The position numbers and the translations under genes were made by a program. Shown in pieces: positions 31,342 through 41,360 of a stretch of 64,000 nucleotides of DNA. Position 1 is the stretch's first letter; the number at the start of each line of letters is the position of its first letter. This DNA comes from Leishmania donovani (lineage: Eukaryota; Euglenozoa; Kinetoplastea; Trypanosomatida; Trypanosomatidae), in NCBI RefSeq assembly GCF_000227135.1, contig NC_018254.1, forward strand, positions 519,589 through 583,588. The letters run 5' to 3'. The notes under the pieces were generated by a model, which was not told the origin of the DNA, ran no database searches, and saw only the letters and a program-made list of their open reading frames with translations.

Positions 31342-33112
31342 GGAATGAGAGAAGAGATCGTACGGGTCGCTTTCTCCTCCTCCCCCTTTTCCGCCGCCGA
31401 GTGGCACGCGCGTGGGGCTCGTACGGTAGAGGCTTATATTACTACGACTATAGACTCTGTACTCATACTACGACTACCCCGCCTATGAATTTCGTCTTCC
31501 TTTTTTTTGTTCGCGGCTCCACATGAAGCCGTGAAGGAGCCTTCGCCCAATAGCCGTTGTGCTGGTGTGCGTGTGTCGGTGCGTGTGTTTATGTGTCTTA
31601 TCGCCCTGTGGGGAATATTTTCGCTCTCACTTGTCCCCTGGTTTCTCTCTGTTTGTGCGTGTAACCGGCTGGGTAACTGTGCCAGCGAGCTCTTCGTCGG
31701 GATGCCATGGTCTTCTCTTGATGACATGTGCAGTCCCACAGCGCACGATTGTTTCGTCTTCATCGCTTCACATTCGCACCTGCCCCGATTCAGCTCCTGC
31801 TCCGCCAAAGACTTTTTCTTCACGCTGCCCCCCCCCCCCAACCACCATCACCTCCGTTTCGCTTGTTTTCCGTTCTCCAACACATTCCTCGCTTTCTCTT
31901 CACTTCTTCTCATCTTGTACATCGCCCACTCGGCCATCAATGTTTTATGGTCTGCCGCCGTCTCGTCTCGTCTCGTCTTTGTTCTTCCTGTTAGACACTT
32001 CCCTCATGTACGTGTGCTTCACGCACAAACCGGTCGCCCCTTCAACCGCCTTCCTCTTCCCCTTTTCCGTCCCTGTCCCTGCCACCGCCAAGCTGTGAGG
32101 GAGGCAAGCAAGAAGAGGGGTTAGGCCGAAGATGAGAGGGCCTCCTCCAGTCTTCGCGAGCGCGCCGCACACGCGTGCGAAAGACGAACAACGAAAAATG
32201 TATTCTGCAGTGCTGCGTGCTGCTTTGCTTGCGTTGCGCATGAGGTGCTCTTGTGCTGCTCCCTTGCACTACGAGGGGGGCGGGCTGGTGGGCTGCACGC
32301 GTGTCCGCTGCAGGGGCGCGCTCCTGGGTTCAGCAGAGCAAGTTGGCTACTCACGAGAGACGCCAGTGCTCATGTGTGTGCTTGTGCATGAGCAGTCGTG
32401 GCACATGCGACTTTGTGCATTTGCGTGGCCAAGAGCGGCTCCGCTACGGTCACTGCCGCACACGCACACGTGCACACAAACACACATACAAACACTGTAC
32501 AAATACATGGAAGCCACTCGCTTGATGTGTGCCCCTCCCCGTTTCCCTCCCCCGACGCCACTCGGCATGCACTTCTGCTATCACGGGCATCGTTGCTTCT
32601 CGTCTTCACCTCTGTCTCTCTATCTCCGTATGACGGAGCACATGCTTTTTGTGTGTGTGCTTGTCGTTGTTGCTTCTAGATGAACACCGCCGTTCCCGTT
32701 TGTCTTGGTGCTCCCTTCCCTCCTCCTGCCCCTCTGCACGGACTCGCACCTCACACTCACGCCGGAAAGCCTCCGCACGATTTTCCATACGTCATCCTCG
32801 CGCACGGAAGCGAAGGGAGAGCGCACACGCATATCGCACAGGCTAGGCGCGTGAGCAGGATTGGCTCAGGGCGCGTTCAAGTCTCGCGTGCGCAAGTCAT
32901 ACAAAGAGGGGGAATTCATTGGCGGCAAACACAAGGCATCCGCGAAAGAGGAGGATCACTTCTAGCGCACCCCGTCTCCACCCTGTAGTGAGGTCACGTG
33001 TAGGAGCCACTTGATACAGCTCTTAGTAGGAATAGGGAGCAGAGCAATCCACCTAGGGGAAGAGGGAGAAGGTGCAAAACCACCAGAACAGCAACGGAGG
33101 ATCAGCCTCGAG
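31342..33112. other. 1.8 kb gene-free region
   Basis: The sequence is pyrimidine-rich (31780-31990, 32600-32680) with CA/GT patches (32460-32500). The 205- and 179-residue open frames near 31507-32124 overlap each other and are Ser/Cys/Phe/Pro-rich, as expected from CT-rich DNA. TTGTTGCTTCTAG at 32667-32679 may be the acceptor for the next gene. Confidence 0.6.
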
Positions 33113-33586
33113 ATGCAGGCTCGTAGGAATAGCATGATGCGCCGCGTGGCGCGTCGTTACGCGCGTGTGCCTGGTGAGCACGGTGACGCGAGTGTGCCTG
33201 CCTTCTTCCCCATCGCCATCAATCCCGGCTGGTGGGGACAGCCCTTTGGCAAGGTGAAGGACGGAACGAGTCAGCTCCTTTTCTTCTTTGGCATCATCTT
33301 CCCTGTCGCCTTCTACTGGTTATTCGACGTCACGTTTGGCCAGCGCACGCGCATCGCTCAAGTCGGCAAGAGGGCAATGGCCTCAAACTTTCTTTTTAGA
33401 CAGCTCGACCTCGACGACCCGGATCACGCTATCAAGTATGAGCAGCTACAGCAGGAGATGGCAGAGAACAAGCTGGACGTCCGCTGGGGTGGCACGAACT
33501 TCCTGGCTAGCTACCTTTGGCAGCCCGGCGACCCAGAACCGGACATCCGCCGCAAGGAGGCACCCGCGCATCATCACCATCACTAA
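33113..33586 (+). CDS. Small single-span membrane protein, probably mitochondrial
   Basis: A 157-residue protein I cannot assign. The first ~20 residues (MQARRNSMMRRVARRYARVP) are Arg-rich with no acidic residue, like a mitochondrial targeting sequence. A hydrophobic segment at about 54-73 (QLLFFFGIIFPVAFYWLFDV) would span a membrane once. It is followed by a charged helical stretch (about 75-125) and WQPGDPEPDIRRKE near the end. The last five residues are all His, a natural run rather than a tag since the flanks are genomic. Size and layout suit an accessory subunit of a respiratory or ATP-synthase complex, but no signature proves it. The frame is open upstream to 33011; the ATG at 33113 is chosen because the presequence starts there. 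Confidence 0.75.
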   Translation: MQARRNSMMRRVARRYARVPGEHGDASVPAFFPIAINPGWWGQPFGKVKDGTSQLLFFFGIIFPVAFYWLFDVTFGQRTRIAQVGKRAMASNFLFRQLDLDDPDHAIKYEQLQQEMAENKLDVRWGGTNFLASYLWQPGDPEPDIRRKEAPAHHHHH

Positions 33587-33713
33587 CACGGTCATCAGTT
33601 GGATGCGAGGGAGGCCGAGGCAAGTGGGCCCTCGTCACGCGCCGCGTGTTCTTAGTACGAGACGACCTCTGCGTGCACCGTATCGAGCGCGTGCTTGTGT
33701 GCACATATACATA

Positions 33714-33722
<9 letters not shown>

Positions 33723-33744
<22 letters not shown>
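33723..33744. repeat. (GT)11 microsatellite
   Basis: Uninterrupted GT alternation, preceded by GCGTGTGC. It lies in the 3' flank of the small membrane protein gene. Confidence 0.95.
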
Positions 33745-33745
<1 letters not shown>

Positions 33746-34686
33746 CCGAGGCTCTGCTGTGCGAGCGCGTGTGCGTGGGCCGGGGGAGAGTCTCGCTTTT
33801 CGTGCGCTGGAGTCGTGAGCCTTCCACAAAGGAGAGAGGACGGGGGCGAGGCGGGGAACGCCCAGGGCGAAAGGTCTACCACACTGCGCGTGTGCCAGCT
33901 GCCATTTCCACTGCTGCCAAAGAAAACATGCATGCCAGGGCCAGGCTGCACAGGCGGCAGTGCGACAGCGGACGCCGCTGCTTCGTGACGCCGGTGACAA
34001 CGCACCCGTATGTGCTCCTCCTTCTTTGCCAGCGCGACAATGCAAATGGATCGCGTGCGCTTGCGCGCCCAGCTCGCCGTCCACTGATGTCTTTCTACAC
34101 CTCACTACCACACGTGTCTTCTCCCTTGACCAGCTTGTGCGACGTCTCTCTTTTTGTTTTCGTTTTCTTCGTGCGGCTTGGTAGCCGATCGTCTGCCGTG
34201 GGCCCTTACGTCGAGAGCCATCGCCGTGCCGTTCTCCGTTCACTGGGCTGCACCGCCGTCGAAACGAATACGGCCAAGCGAAAAGCAAAAAAAAAACGTT
34301 CAAGCGACGACCCCAACAAAAAGAGCAAACAACGCGCTGCGAGAGCCACCCGTTGTGCGGTGCTCTCGGCCTTACGCACCTACGCTTCGTCCATCTGGGG
34401 CTGCGTATTGCGCATGCACACGCTCTCACACTAGGAATGAAGGCACTGCATAATTCCGCTTAGCCAACACGGAGGCCACGTCTCAAGAGGGCGAGATCAG
34501 CCACGAGAGCACTTCCTTTCGGTCTTGAAGCGCTTCACGCTTGTTGTTGGTCCTTTTCACCGTACCACTGTCGCTCTACATCTCACCTCATGTCTGTCTC
34601 TCAAGGCCTTTCCCCTCCTCCTCCGTGACCCGTCCGCCGCCACGATACGATGCGTTTCTTTCTTTCTGCTCTGTTGGTGGCCGCTC

Positions 34687-34713
34687 TCGTTTTTTTTTTT
34701 CCGCGTCTTTGCA
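34687..34713 (+). promoter_or_regulatory. Strong putative spliced-leader acceptor
   Basis: A run of 11 T followed by CCGCGTCTTTGCAG ends at 34713. It is the clearest tract-plus-AG in this intergenic region and would give the downstream gene a leader of about 270 bases. Confidence 0.65.
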
Positions 34714-34984
34714 GGACCTCTCTTTCCTTTCTTTTTGTTGGTGCTGTTCAAACGCCGCTTTACGTTGGTAACATCATTTGTTGCACCGCTCCCCCACCCA
34801 CTGACCCTCCCATCCGCAGGCGTGTTGTGGTGGATTGACGCCGGCTGTGCTCTCTAGAATCGCACGGCCCGCCACCCAGACACGTCCAATCTTCTCTATC
34901 GATCCTCCTCTCCACGTGTTACTCCCTTCTTCAACTACCGCCCTCTGACAAGCGATTTCCGTCTCACTCAACGCGGCTCTCCCA

Positions 34985-36397
34985 ATGTTGGTGGAGTGTA
35001 TCGAAGGCATGCCCGTGTGTGTTGCGCTGGTTTATTGGTCGATGTCGTTTGTTGTACTCCTGCTGCGCCTCTTCTGCGCTGAGTTCGCTGACCTCTCGTC
35101 GTACGGCGGTCGTAGCGCAGCTGCCGCCGTCAGCCCAGGCGTCTGCAAGGCCGAGCGCGATCGAGAGGGAGAGTACTCCGCGGCTGTGGCGGCGACTACC
35201 CTCACGCGTTGGTGCGCTACACCGGTTCACTGGCTGGCCTCTTCGTTCTTGGGCCGGTGGCGCGTCACTCGTAAGCAGTCGTTCACCGCCTTTTACGTCA
35301 CTGGCCTCGTCACAAGCACAGCCCTTTTCGGGATTCGTTGGATCGCCAACTGCAGCAATGCTGCCTCCGGCCACCCCTCTCTGGTTGCTCGCTCGCCGCC
35401 GGCGCCGGCTCACCCCCTCTTATGCGTGCCGCAAGTGCTCTTCACTCTTCACTGTGCGGTGCGCCTTACCGAGACGCGTCTTGTGCAGCGCTTCCGCGAG
35501 CATGACACTGTGACCCTCTTTGCCGCTGTGGCGGGTAGCACGTTCTACGTTATGGCAGCCATTTCCAGCGCCGTGCCGAGCCACACAATCGTCCCGCGTG
35601 CGTCTCAGTGGTTACACCGGTTACTGGTGATGCGGTGCGTCTTCGGCGCCGGTACCGTGGCGCACCTGTCTCTGCAGGCCATTCAGGTCACTGCGCACAC
35701 GATACTGGCGCGGCTGCGACAGCGCCCCTCGCACACGGTCTCATCGACAAAGAAGACGCACATGCGTGGTTGGGAGGAAGGTTTGTGGCGACGCGTGCAG
35801 GCACATCTGGCAACCTCTAGCGCCGCCCAAGGCGAATCGCCAAACAGGCTGTCCACGCCACCGGAGCTGTACGGGGCGTGGCGCCGGTACCGCTATCCGT
35901 ACTTCTCGAACGTGTGCTTTCAGGTGGTACTCGATCCGCACTACACCTGTGAAGTCGCCATGTACGCCGTGAACACGATTCTTCTGCTCCTCTGCGTACT
36001 CCCCGATGCAACAGAGCCCGCCACCGACATCGCCGCTGGAGCAGCACGAGGCATGGGGAGCCGCTTCAAGAGTGGCGAACCGCAGTGGTGCCGCATGGCA
36101 TGTGCCAGTGTACCGTGGTTGTCGTTGCTGGCCAGTGTTGGCGTCACCGTATTCACCGCCGCCAACCTCGGCATCACCTCTGCAGAGCACCGACGATTTT
36201 GGATGGCAGCAAATGCCACACGTCGTCTCGTTGGCAGTGCGCTGCGAAAGATACTGGACGAGGAACAGGCAAAACCTCTCAGCAACGGCGGTGGCCGACT
36301 TCCAGCAGAGATCGTCGACGCAGCGGAGTATATGCTACGGGAGGCAGTCGTTGAGGAAGTGGTGCCCAAGTGGAACGTGTTCCCACTCGTGTGGTAA
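34985..36397 (+). CDS. Polyprenol reductase / steroid 5-alpha-reductase family membrane protein
   Basis: A 470-residue multi-span protein of the 3-oxo-5-alpha-steroid 4-dehydrogenase family. It most resembles SRD5A3/DFG10, which take part in NADPH-dependent conversion of polyprenol to dolichol in the ER, needed for N-glycosylation. Evidence: LFTLHCAVRLTETRLVQRF (about 155-173) corresponds to the LH..RR.YE segment; YPYFSNVCFQVVLDPHYTCEV (about 304-324) contains the family's PHY..E motif at P318-H319-Y320 and E323; AEHRRFW begins at 400; and the protein ends PKWNVFPLVW, like the terminal R..L.PF.. of the family. Hydrophobic stretches near 8-28, 100-115, 170-195, 325-340 and 375-395 suit membrane spans. 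Human SRD5A3 is 318 residues; the extra length lies in loops (about 45-75 and 235-300). Substrate is inferred. Confidence 0.72.
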   Translation: MLVECIEGMPVCVALVYWSMSFVVLLLRLFCAEFADLSSYGGRSAAAAVSPGVCKAERDREGEYSAAVAATTLTRWCATPVHWLASSFLGRWRVTRKQSFTAFYVTGLVTSTALFGIRWIANCSNAASGHPSLVARSPPAPAHPLLCVPQVLFTLHCAVRLTETRLVQRFREHDTVTLFAAVAGSTFYVMAAISSAVPSHTIVPRASQWLHRLLVMRCVFGAGTVAHLSLQAIQVTAHTILARLRQRPSHTVSSTKKTHMRGWEEGLWRRVQAHLATSSAAQGESPNRLSTPPELYGAWRRYRYPYFSNVCFQVVLDPHYTCEVAMYAVNTILLLLCVLPDATEPATDIAAGAARGMGSRFKSGEPQWCRMACASVPWLSLLASVGVTVFTAANLGITSAEHRRFWMAANATRRLVGSALRKILDEEQAKPLSNGGGRLPAEIVDAAEYMLREAVVEEVVPKWNVFPLVW

Positions 36398-37057
36398 TCA
36401 GAGGATTGTATCCTGTGGCGCGGTCGCCAGCCACCCCCCCCCCACTCTTGCCGCTAAGGATGCGAAGCCTTCAATGAGACTCTCCCTCCTCAGGTGTCTC
36501 CGCATGCACGCACGCACCTGTCATCTTGGCCGCATCCACACTGAGAGGGAGATGGTTACTAGAACTGCATCGATGGCAATCGCGCCGGCTCGAAGGAGTC
36601 AACCACGACTCAGACGTACATCCCATGCGTGCAGACACACACACACACACTTACTTACACACTGACCCACAGAGACGCCAGCGAAAGAAGAAGGCAACAA
36701 AAAGATGCCGTGCGTGCGCTTTTTTTGGTGGTGCATTTCTGTTGTCATGGACGCTTGCACCGCTTCCTCACTGGCGAACCCATGTCTGCTCCGCTCCTTC
36801 TCTCCTTCTCCTCTCCCGCCCGACGCTACAAGCCTCTATACAGGCAGGCATACACGCGCACGCGTAAGGGCGTGCTTGCTGCCTCTCGTGCGATGCGCAC
36901 CGACGCGAGTGGCGGGACAAAGCCTTCACCACCACTGCCCAACACACGCGCACGCGTACAAGGGAACAGCAGCAACGCGTAAAAAAAGCAACTGCGTGCT
37001 CCCCACCGAGTCACTCAGTTCTCTTCCGATTGCCATCATCATCGGCGCAGCGTCATC
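36398..37057. other. Intergenic region upstream of the PPR-like gene
   Basis: Short CA run at 36636-36652, pyrimidine-rich stretch at 36785-36830 ending in an AG near 36829. No gene. Confidence 0.6.
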
Positions 37058-39289
37058 ATGCCGCCTGTGGGGTCCGGCTACACCTTTGCAGACTTCCTGC
37101 AGCGGCTGGAGCGCAGCCCTGCGTCGCAAATGTCCCCCCTCTACCACGAACACCGCCTCCTCTTTGTGAATCGGCCCGACATGCTCTCGAGGGCGGTCCT
37201 GTCGGTCTCGTGGGAGAGAGGGCTGGCGATCCTACAAGCAGCGTACTACACCCAGCCGGTGGCCGCTGAGACGTACAGGGCGTTGTTAGCCCGAATGCTG
37301 CGACACAACCGGCACGTGTCGAAGACCGGCGCAGGTCAGCTTGTCAGCTGGCAGGCCGCGATGAAGGTGATGAGCGAGGCAGTGCTGGCGCACGGCACCT
37401 CGCTGCCGACCCGCGTGTCTGTCTCGACGCTGCGCCTTCTAGCACCGCACCGGCAGTGGCGCACGGCCATTGACGTGCTTAAGCTAAACCAGGCGAATGG
37501 ACAGCTTACAAAGCCGATGTTGCTGGATGCGGCTCACGCCTGTGCAACGTCCGCGGCATGGCCCCATGCCCTCCAGCTGCTCATGCACCTTCATCAGCAG
37601 GATCCGCCGCTTCTGTTCGACGCGATACAGAGTATGCGACCACCTGGCACGACTGCCCTCACAGCCGCTGCCAGCGCTCACGCATTGCTTCCGTCCGTCC
37701 ACGACGGCGGAGCCCCAACACCGGCGCAGCAGCACATTTTGAGCGTCCTGAACAGCGTGGTTGGGAGCGTTCCGCATGAGGTGGCAGCGCGGAGCCCGCT
37801 CTGCACATCGTACCTGACTCACCTGCTGGCGAGCACCACGTTGACACCCGAGCTAAAGGTGCAGCGAGCAACGGCGGCCATGGCGCAGCTGCCGTGGACA
37901 GCCGCACTGGCACTGCTGAGCGACCTGAGCGAGCCGGCCTTGCTGACGGATGTAGAGTGGACGCGTGTGCGCGACGCCGTTCTGCTCCACTCCAACTCTG
38001 GCACCGGTAAAGGAGACGGTGGCAGCGGCGCAGGAGAGGAACGACAGCGGCGGCGGCCGTTGTCAGCGAAGCGAAGGTCGAAGAGGAAGAGAGACGCCTC
38101 CTCTGCTGTCACCTTGCCCGATGCGGCGGAGCCGGAAAAGGACGAGGAGGCCGCGGAGGGCGCGGTGCCATCCTCTTCCACGTCTCTGAACGCTTCCATC
38201 TCGCCATTGGCACCATCGGTGACGACCGCAGCAGCTGCACACTCCCAAGACACTGCCGTACTCAGTACAGCGGTTCTCTTCTCCCGCATGCAGCTCCTAC
38301 GCGCTTCTCCCCTGACAGCAGCAGCCATGATCGCCGTTATGGTGGACAAGCTTCCCACGCCGGAGATGGCAGCTGCGTTTCTCCAGAGCTGCGCAGCGCA
38401 CCTTGCGCAACCCGTGCCGGCCCCTTCCTCGGCAGCGGATGCTCTCGACACCGCGCTACAGGGTGGTGGCCTCACTGTGGGCTCGGTGGCGGCCACACGC
38501 CACCCCGTTGTCGTCCACGCGCTCTTGCGCAACTGCTCCCGACACGAAAACGGCTGGGCTATTGCAGCACCGGCGCTGCTTAGGCACAGCGCGGCGCAGG
38601 CGACGACCCCGCCCGAGCTGCTCAGCTCACTTGTTCGACAGCTGCGGCAGGCGAAGCAAGTAGCGTTGGCGGTACGCCTGCTTCACGAGCACATTATCCC
38701 TTCTGGCAGTCTCTTGACACCGACGTCGTGGGAGGACATACTGGAATGCGCACTGGCACACAACCGTGCCATTCGCCTGCGACACCTTCACAGAAAAACG
38801 GCGAACTCCCACGACGGTAGTGTGGCCACAAAGGCGGCCCTGAGGCTATCGAGCGTTCACTGGGTGTCTGCGCTGAGCTGGGTTAAAACCCGGCAGGCGA
38901 CCTCCAGCGAGGATCGGATTTGCAAGACGGGCACCGGCCCATCGCAGGGTGCCACGCAGCGCCATCCACTGGAAGTTGTCGCTCTAGAACGGCCCCTGTC
39001 ACACAAGATGCTGAGCCTCCTCATCAACGTCTGCGTGCTGGGAGGCAGCCCACAGGGTGCCCTGCACGTGCTTGGCTACGCGCGCCGTGTAAACAAGACG
39101 GAGCTGCCCCATACATCGCAGATACGAGCGCTTCTGTACTGCATGCAGTACGATCGCCCTTGCGAAGCAGAGGCAATCGTGGAGCAGTGCGCGAAACGTG
39201 AAGGCGAGGCCGCCGCGCAACCGTTGCGGCACCTTCTGCGATTGATACGAGAGGGGAAGTCTGATGACGACGAAGGAGACGAGGAGTGA
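37058..39289 (+). CDS. Helical-repeat protein, PPR-like, probably organellar
   Basis: A 743-residue protein of alternating amphipathic helices. A recurrent W-x-x-A/G-L/I motif marks several units: SWERGLAILQ at 51, QWRTAIDVLK at 133, AWPHALQLLMHL (W168), PWTAALALLSDL at 279 and HWVSALSWVK at 601. In trypanosomatids this pattern is common in pentatricopeptide-like proteins that act on mitochondrial RNA or ribosomes. A low-complexity charged insert (about 315-390, with KRRSKRKRDASS) separates two helical halves. The C-terminus is acidic (GKSDDDEGDEE). No classical targeting sequence is obvious after MPPVGSGYTFADFLQRLERS, so location is open. The ATG is the first in frame. I see no catalytic signature. 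The repeat-fold call is moderate, the RNA role an inference. Confidence 0.68.
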   Translation: MPPVGSGYTFADFLQRLERSPASQMSPLYHEHRLLFVNRPDMLSRAVLSVSWERGLAILQAAYYTQPVAAETYRALLARMLRHNRHVSKTGAGQLVSWQAAMKVMSEAVLAHGTSLPTRVSVSTLRLLAPHRQWRTAIDVLKLNQANGQLTKPMLLDAAHACATSAAWPHALQLLMHLHQQDPPLLFDAIQSMRPPGTTALTAAASAHALLPSVHDGGAPTPAQQHILSVLNSVVGSVPHEVAARSPLCTSYLTHLLASTTLTPELKVQRATAAMAQLPWTAALALLSDLSEPALLTDVEWTRVRDAVLLHSNSGTGKGDGGSGAGEERQRRRPLSAKRRSKRKRDASSAVTLPDAAEPEKDEEAAEGAVPSSSTSLNASISPLAPSVTTAAAAHSQDTAVLSTAVLFSRMQLLRASPLTAAAMIAVMVDKLPTPEMAAAFLQSCAAHLAQPVPAPSSAADALDTALQGGGLTVGSVAATRHPVVVHALLRNCSRHENGWAIAAPALLRHSAAQATTPPELLSSLVRQLRQAKQVALAVRLLHEHIIPSGSLLTPTSWEDILECALAHNRAIRLRHLHRKTANSHDGSVATKAALRLSSVHWVSALSWVKTRQATSSEDRICKTGTGPSQGATQRHPLEVVALERPLSHKMLSLLINVCVLGGSPQGALHVLGYARRVNKTELPHTSQIRALLYCMQYDRPCEAEAIVEQCAKREGEAAAQPLRHLLRLIREGKSDDDEGDEE

Positions 39290-39618
39290 GCCACGCTTTC
39301 GAGTGCGCGCGCACGTGAAGGACGGCGTGCCTGCGCGTGGTGCGTCTTTCGCTCCCCTCTCCCCCTCTTTACCACCTCCTCTGATGGATGGCCATGCGCG
39401 CACTCTCGCTCTGTCTTTGGGTTCGTGTGTCGTCTTTTAAAATGTTGTTGTTCTTGGTACTTGTGCGGTTTGTTCACAGAGTCGTCTCCCTCCTCCCTGG
39501 GTTCGCCCCCTTCGGCCTTTTTTCGACCTCCCACTGTCGCAGACATTTCCGCACAAGCGCTGAAGAAACAGCGAAAAAACGTTGCAAATGAAAATGCAGC
39601 CGCTGCGACCCCCCCCCC
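39290..39618. other. 3' flank of the PPR-like gene
   Basis: About 330 bases with CT-rich stretches and no coding signal. The sequence ends in a C run (39609-39617) directly before repeat copy C. Confidence 0.6.
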
Positions 39619-40150
39619 TTTGATGAGGAAGCCAGGCAGCCTCCCTCTCTCTCCATCCCCCCATTTCCCCATCCCCTGCCAAATGCCGAACCTCTTCTGG
39701 TGGTGACAGGGTCAGGCACCCGCGACGTAGGGACGTGAGAGCGACTCACTGCTACGGATGTCGGCGGCCAGGCCCTGGATGGCGTGGCGTGGGAGCGACC
39801 TGCGACAGCGAACACGCTTGTGCCATCCATGTGCTAGGCAGAGCGTCATGGTGACTCGAACGCATCCCATCCGGCCCTCGCACTGGCCACTGGTGGTAGG
39901 CAGCCTGCGTGCCGCCCCGAGGCGGGATGCACCAAGGGTGGCGACCGGCACGGTGGGGGAGCGGCTGTGCGGCTGCCTGCGAAGCGTGTGCTGAGGGCAG
40001 AGGTTTGGGGCAGAGGCCGTGCTCAGATGGCTGAGTCGGGTGCACTGCTGCAACGCGCGTGTCTACGTCTGCTCCGCACCACGCGGATGGGGCCCATGGT
40101 CGGGCCGGGGGCCGAGTGCCGCTTCGCTCATGTCACATGGCAGAGAGTGG
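39619..40150 (+). mobile_element. SIDER2-like retroposon, copy C (5'-shortened)
   Basis: Third copy of the element, same orientation. It starts at TTGATGAGG and so lacks about 70-100 bases of the head present in copies A and B, including the CCAGTACTCC signature segment. It ends at GGCAGAGAGTGGGAGAACA, where the other copies read on for another ~15 bases. By eye it differs from copy A at only three positions in about 530 (near 39670, 39734 and 40131). 5' truncation is typical of target-primed retrotransposition. Confidence 0.7.
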
Positions 40151-41012
40151 GAGAACACAAGGATGCAACGAAACATCAGCGCAGACTTCCATTGCAGGGG
40201 AAGTGGGGTACGCATATTCATGCGGAGCGATGCCCGCGTTGAGCAGTAGATGGGCAGCGACGCGTTAAGATTCTCCTCTATACCGGGGATGGACTCGACT
40301 CCCTCTTCCCCTTGTTATTACTCTCACCGCTTCCTTCCTTTTTTTTTCGTTTCTCTCCGCTGCGGTGGTGCCGCATCGATGGTTGTGCTCATGGCTCTTT
40401 TTGGTGCGCGACTTCGGTGGCGGCGCCTCGTTGCTGTTCCCTTTCTCTTCTTTTTGGGGGGTTTGCGTTTCGCCCGTCCCAACTGACCCTCTCTATCTCC
40501 AGTTCTTAAAAGGAAAGGGAGAAGAAAATCATTTTTAACGCCGACGCGAGAGCGAGCGTGAGAGCGAACGTTGCATGCACAGGAGCAGCCACACACACAC
40601 ACAAACACACACACACACACACACAAAAGCTTGAGTACAGCCTCACCCCGGCTCGCTTCTCTCTCAGGTCTTCTGCTTTTTATGGACCTCTATTCCTTTT
40701 CCTACACGCTTAAACCGACGTCGTTGCCAGTCGTCGTCGTCGTCACAGAAGTTCTAAGAAGCTGCCTTCGTGCTTAGCAGCCGCAGCTCTCGCGCTTGTC
40801 AGTTTCACGACTCCGAATTCTTCTTTCTTCCGCCCTGCGTCCTTTCTGCGGTGTTTTTTGACGAAGCACCTGCCAGTGTGCCCTGGCGCTCTACTGTGAC
40901 GGCACAATTACGCAGCCCCCCCCCCAAGAAAAAAAAAAAAACATTCACTAAACACCCTTTCGACTCCCCATCCTCGCATTGCTCTGTCATCGGGAATAAA
41001 GGGGGAAAGGAT
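40151..41012. other. Intergenic region upstream of Mic10
   Basis: Contains an interrupted CA run (40590-40625) and pyrimidine-rich tracts. Possible acceptors are GCTTCTCTCTCAG ending at 40667 and the AG at 40874 after a long CT/T stretch. The frame of Mic10 is open upstream to 40770, but that part is low complexity. Confidence 0.6.
40590..40625. repeat. Interrupted (CA)n microsatellite
   Basis: CA alternation broken once by AAAC, about 36 bases, in the leader region of Mic10. Confidence 0.9.
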
Positions 41013-41360
41013 ATGCGCCACACGGTCGAAATGATGTCCGCCACACCGAAGCAACCCTCCACCGCCACCACATCCATCTCGTCGGGTGAGAAGTGGGACC
41101 ACTCGCTGGAGACGTTGATCCGCAAGTCCACGATTGGGTTCGCCTCTGGTATTCTACCGGGGCTTTTGCTGGCCCGCTCGCCGGCGGCACGCAGTGCCAT
41201 CATCGCCCTGTGCACCGGCGTGGGTAGCGGTATCGCTTATGGTGAGGCGCGCTACCTTTTCGATCACGATATCATGTTCGACAAGCGTCACTTGATTCAG
41301 GTGCAGGTGGTCGGCGGCAGTAGCAGTCAGCAAAACGGCGACCAGAAGCCTATTGAGTAG
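41013..41360 (+). CDS. MIC10: MICOS subunit Mic10
   Basis: A 115-residue inner mitochondrial membrane protein of the Mic10 (DUF543) family, which oligomerises to bend membrane at crista junctions. A Thr/Ser-rich N-terminus leads to KWDHSLETLIRKS (27-39), equal to the family's KWD...D... start. Then come two glycine-zipper membrane segments: GFASGILPGLLL with G42, G46 and G50, and, after the short basic/Pro turn RSPAARS, the second segment with GVGSGIAYG (G69, G71, G73, G77). The tail is polar (QQNGDQKPIE). The GxGxGxxxG motif in the second span is diagnostic and needed for oligomers in other species. The length fits (75-110 in opisthokonts). MMSATPKQ at 41031-41036 is an alternative start. 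Kinetoplastids are known to carry Mic10 proteins. Confidence 0.88.
   Translation: MRHTVEMMSATPKQPSTATTSISSGEKWDHSLETLIRKSTIGFASGILPGLLLARSPAARSAIIALCTGVGSGIAYGEARYLFDHDIMFDKRHLIQVQVVGGSSSQQNGDQKPIE

Larger units (their letters stand above)
33587..34984. other. 1.4 kb gene-free region
   Basis: Contains a (GT)11 run at 33723-33744 and T-rich tracts. The last of these, CTCGTTTTTTTTTTTCCGC followed by GTCTTTGCAG, ends at 34713 and is a strong acceptor candidate for the 5-alpha-reductase family gene. The 305- and 264-residue open frames here are low-complexity shadows on both strands. Confidence 0.6.
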
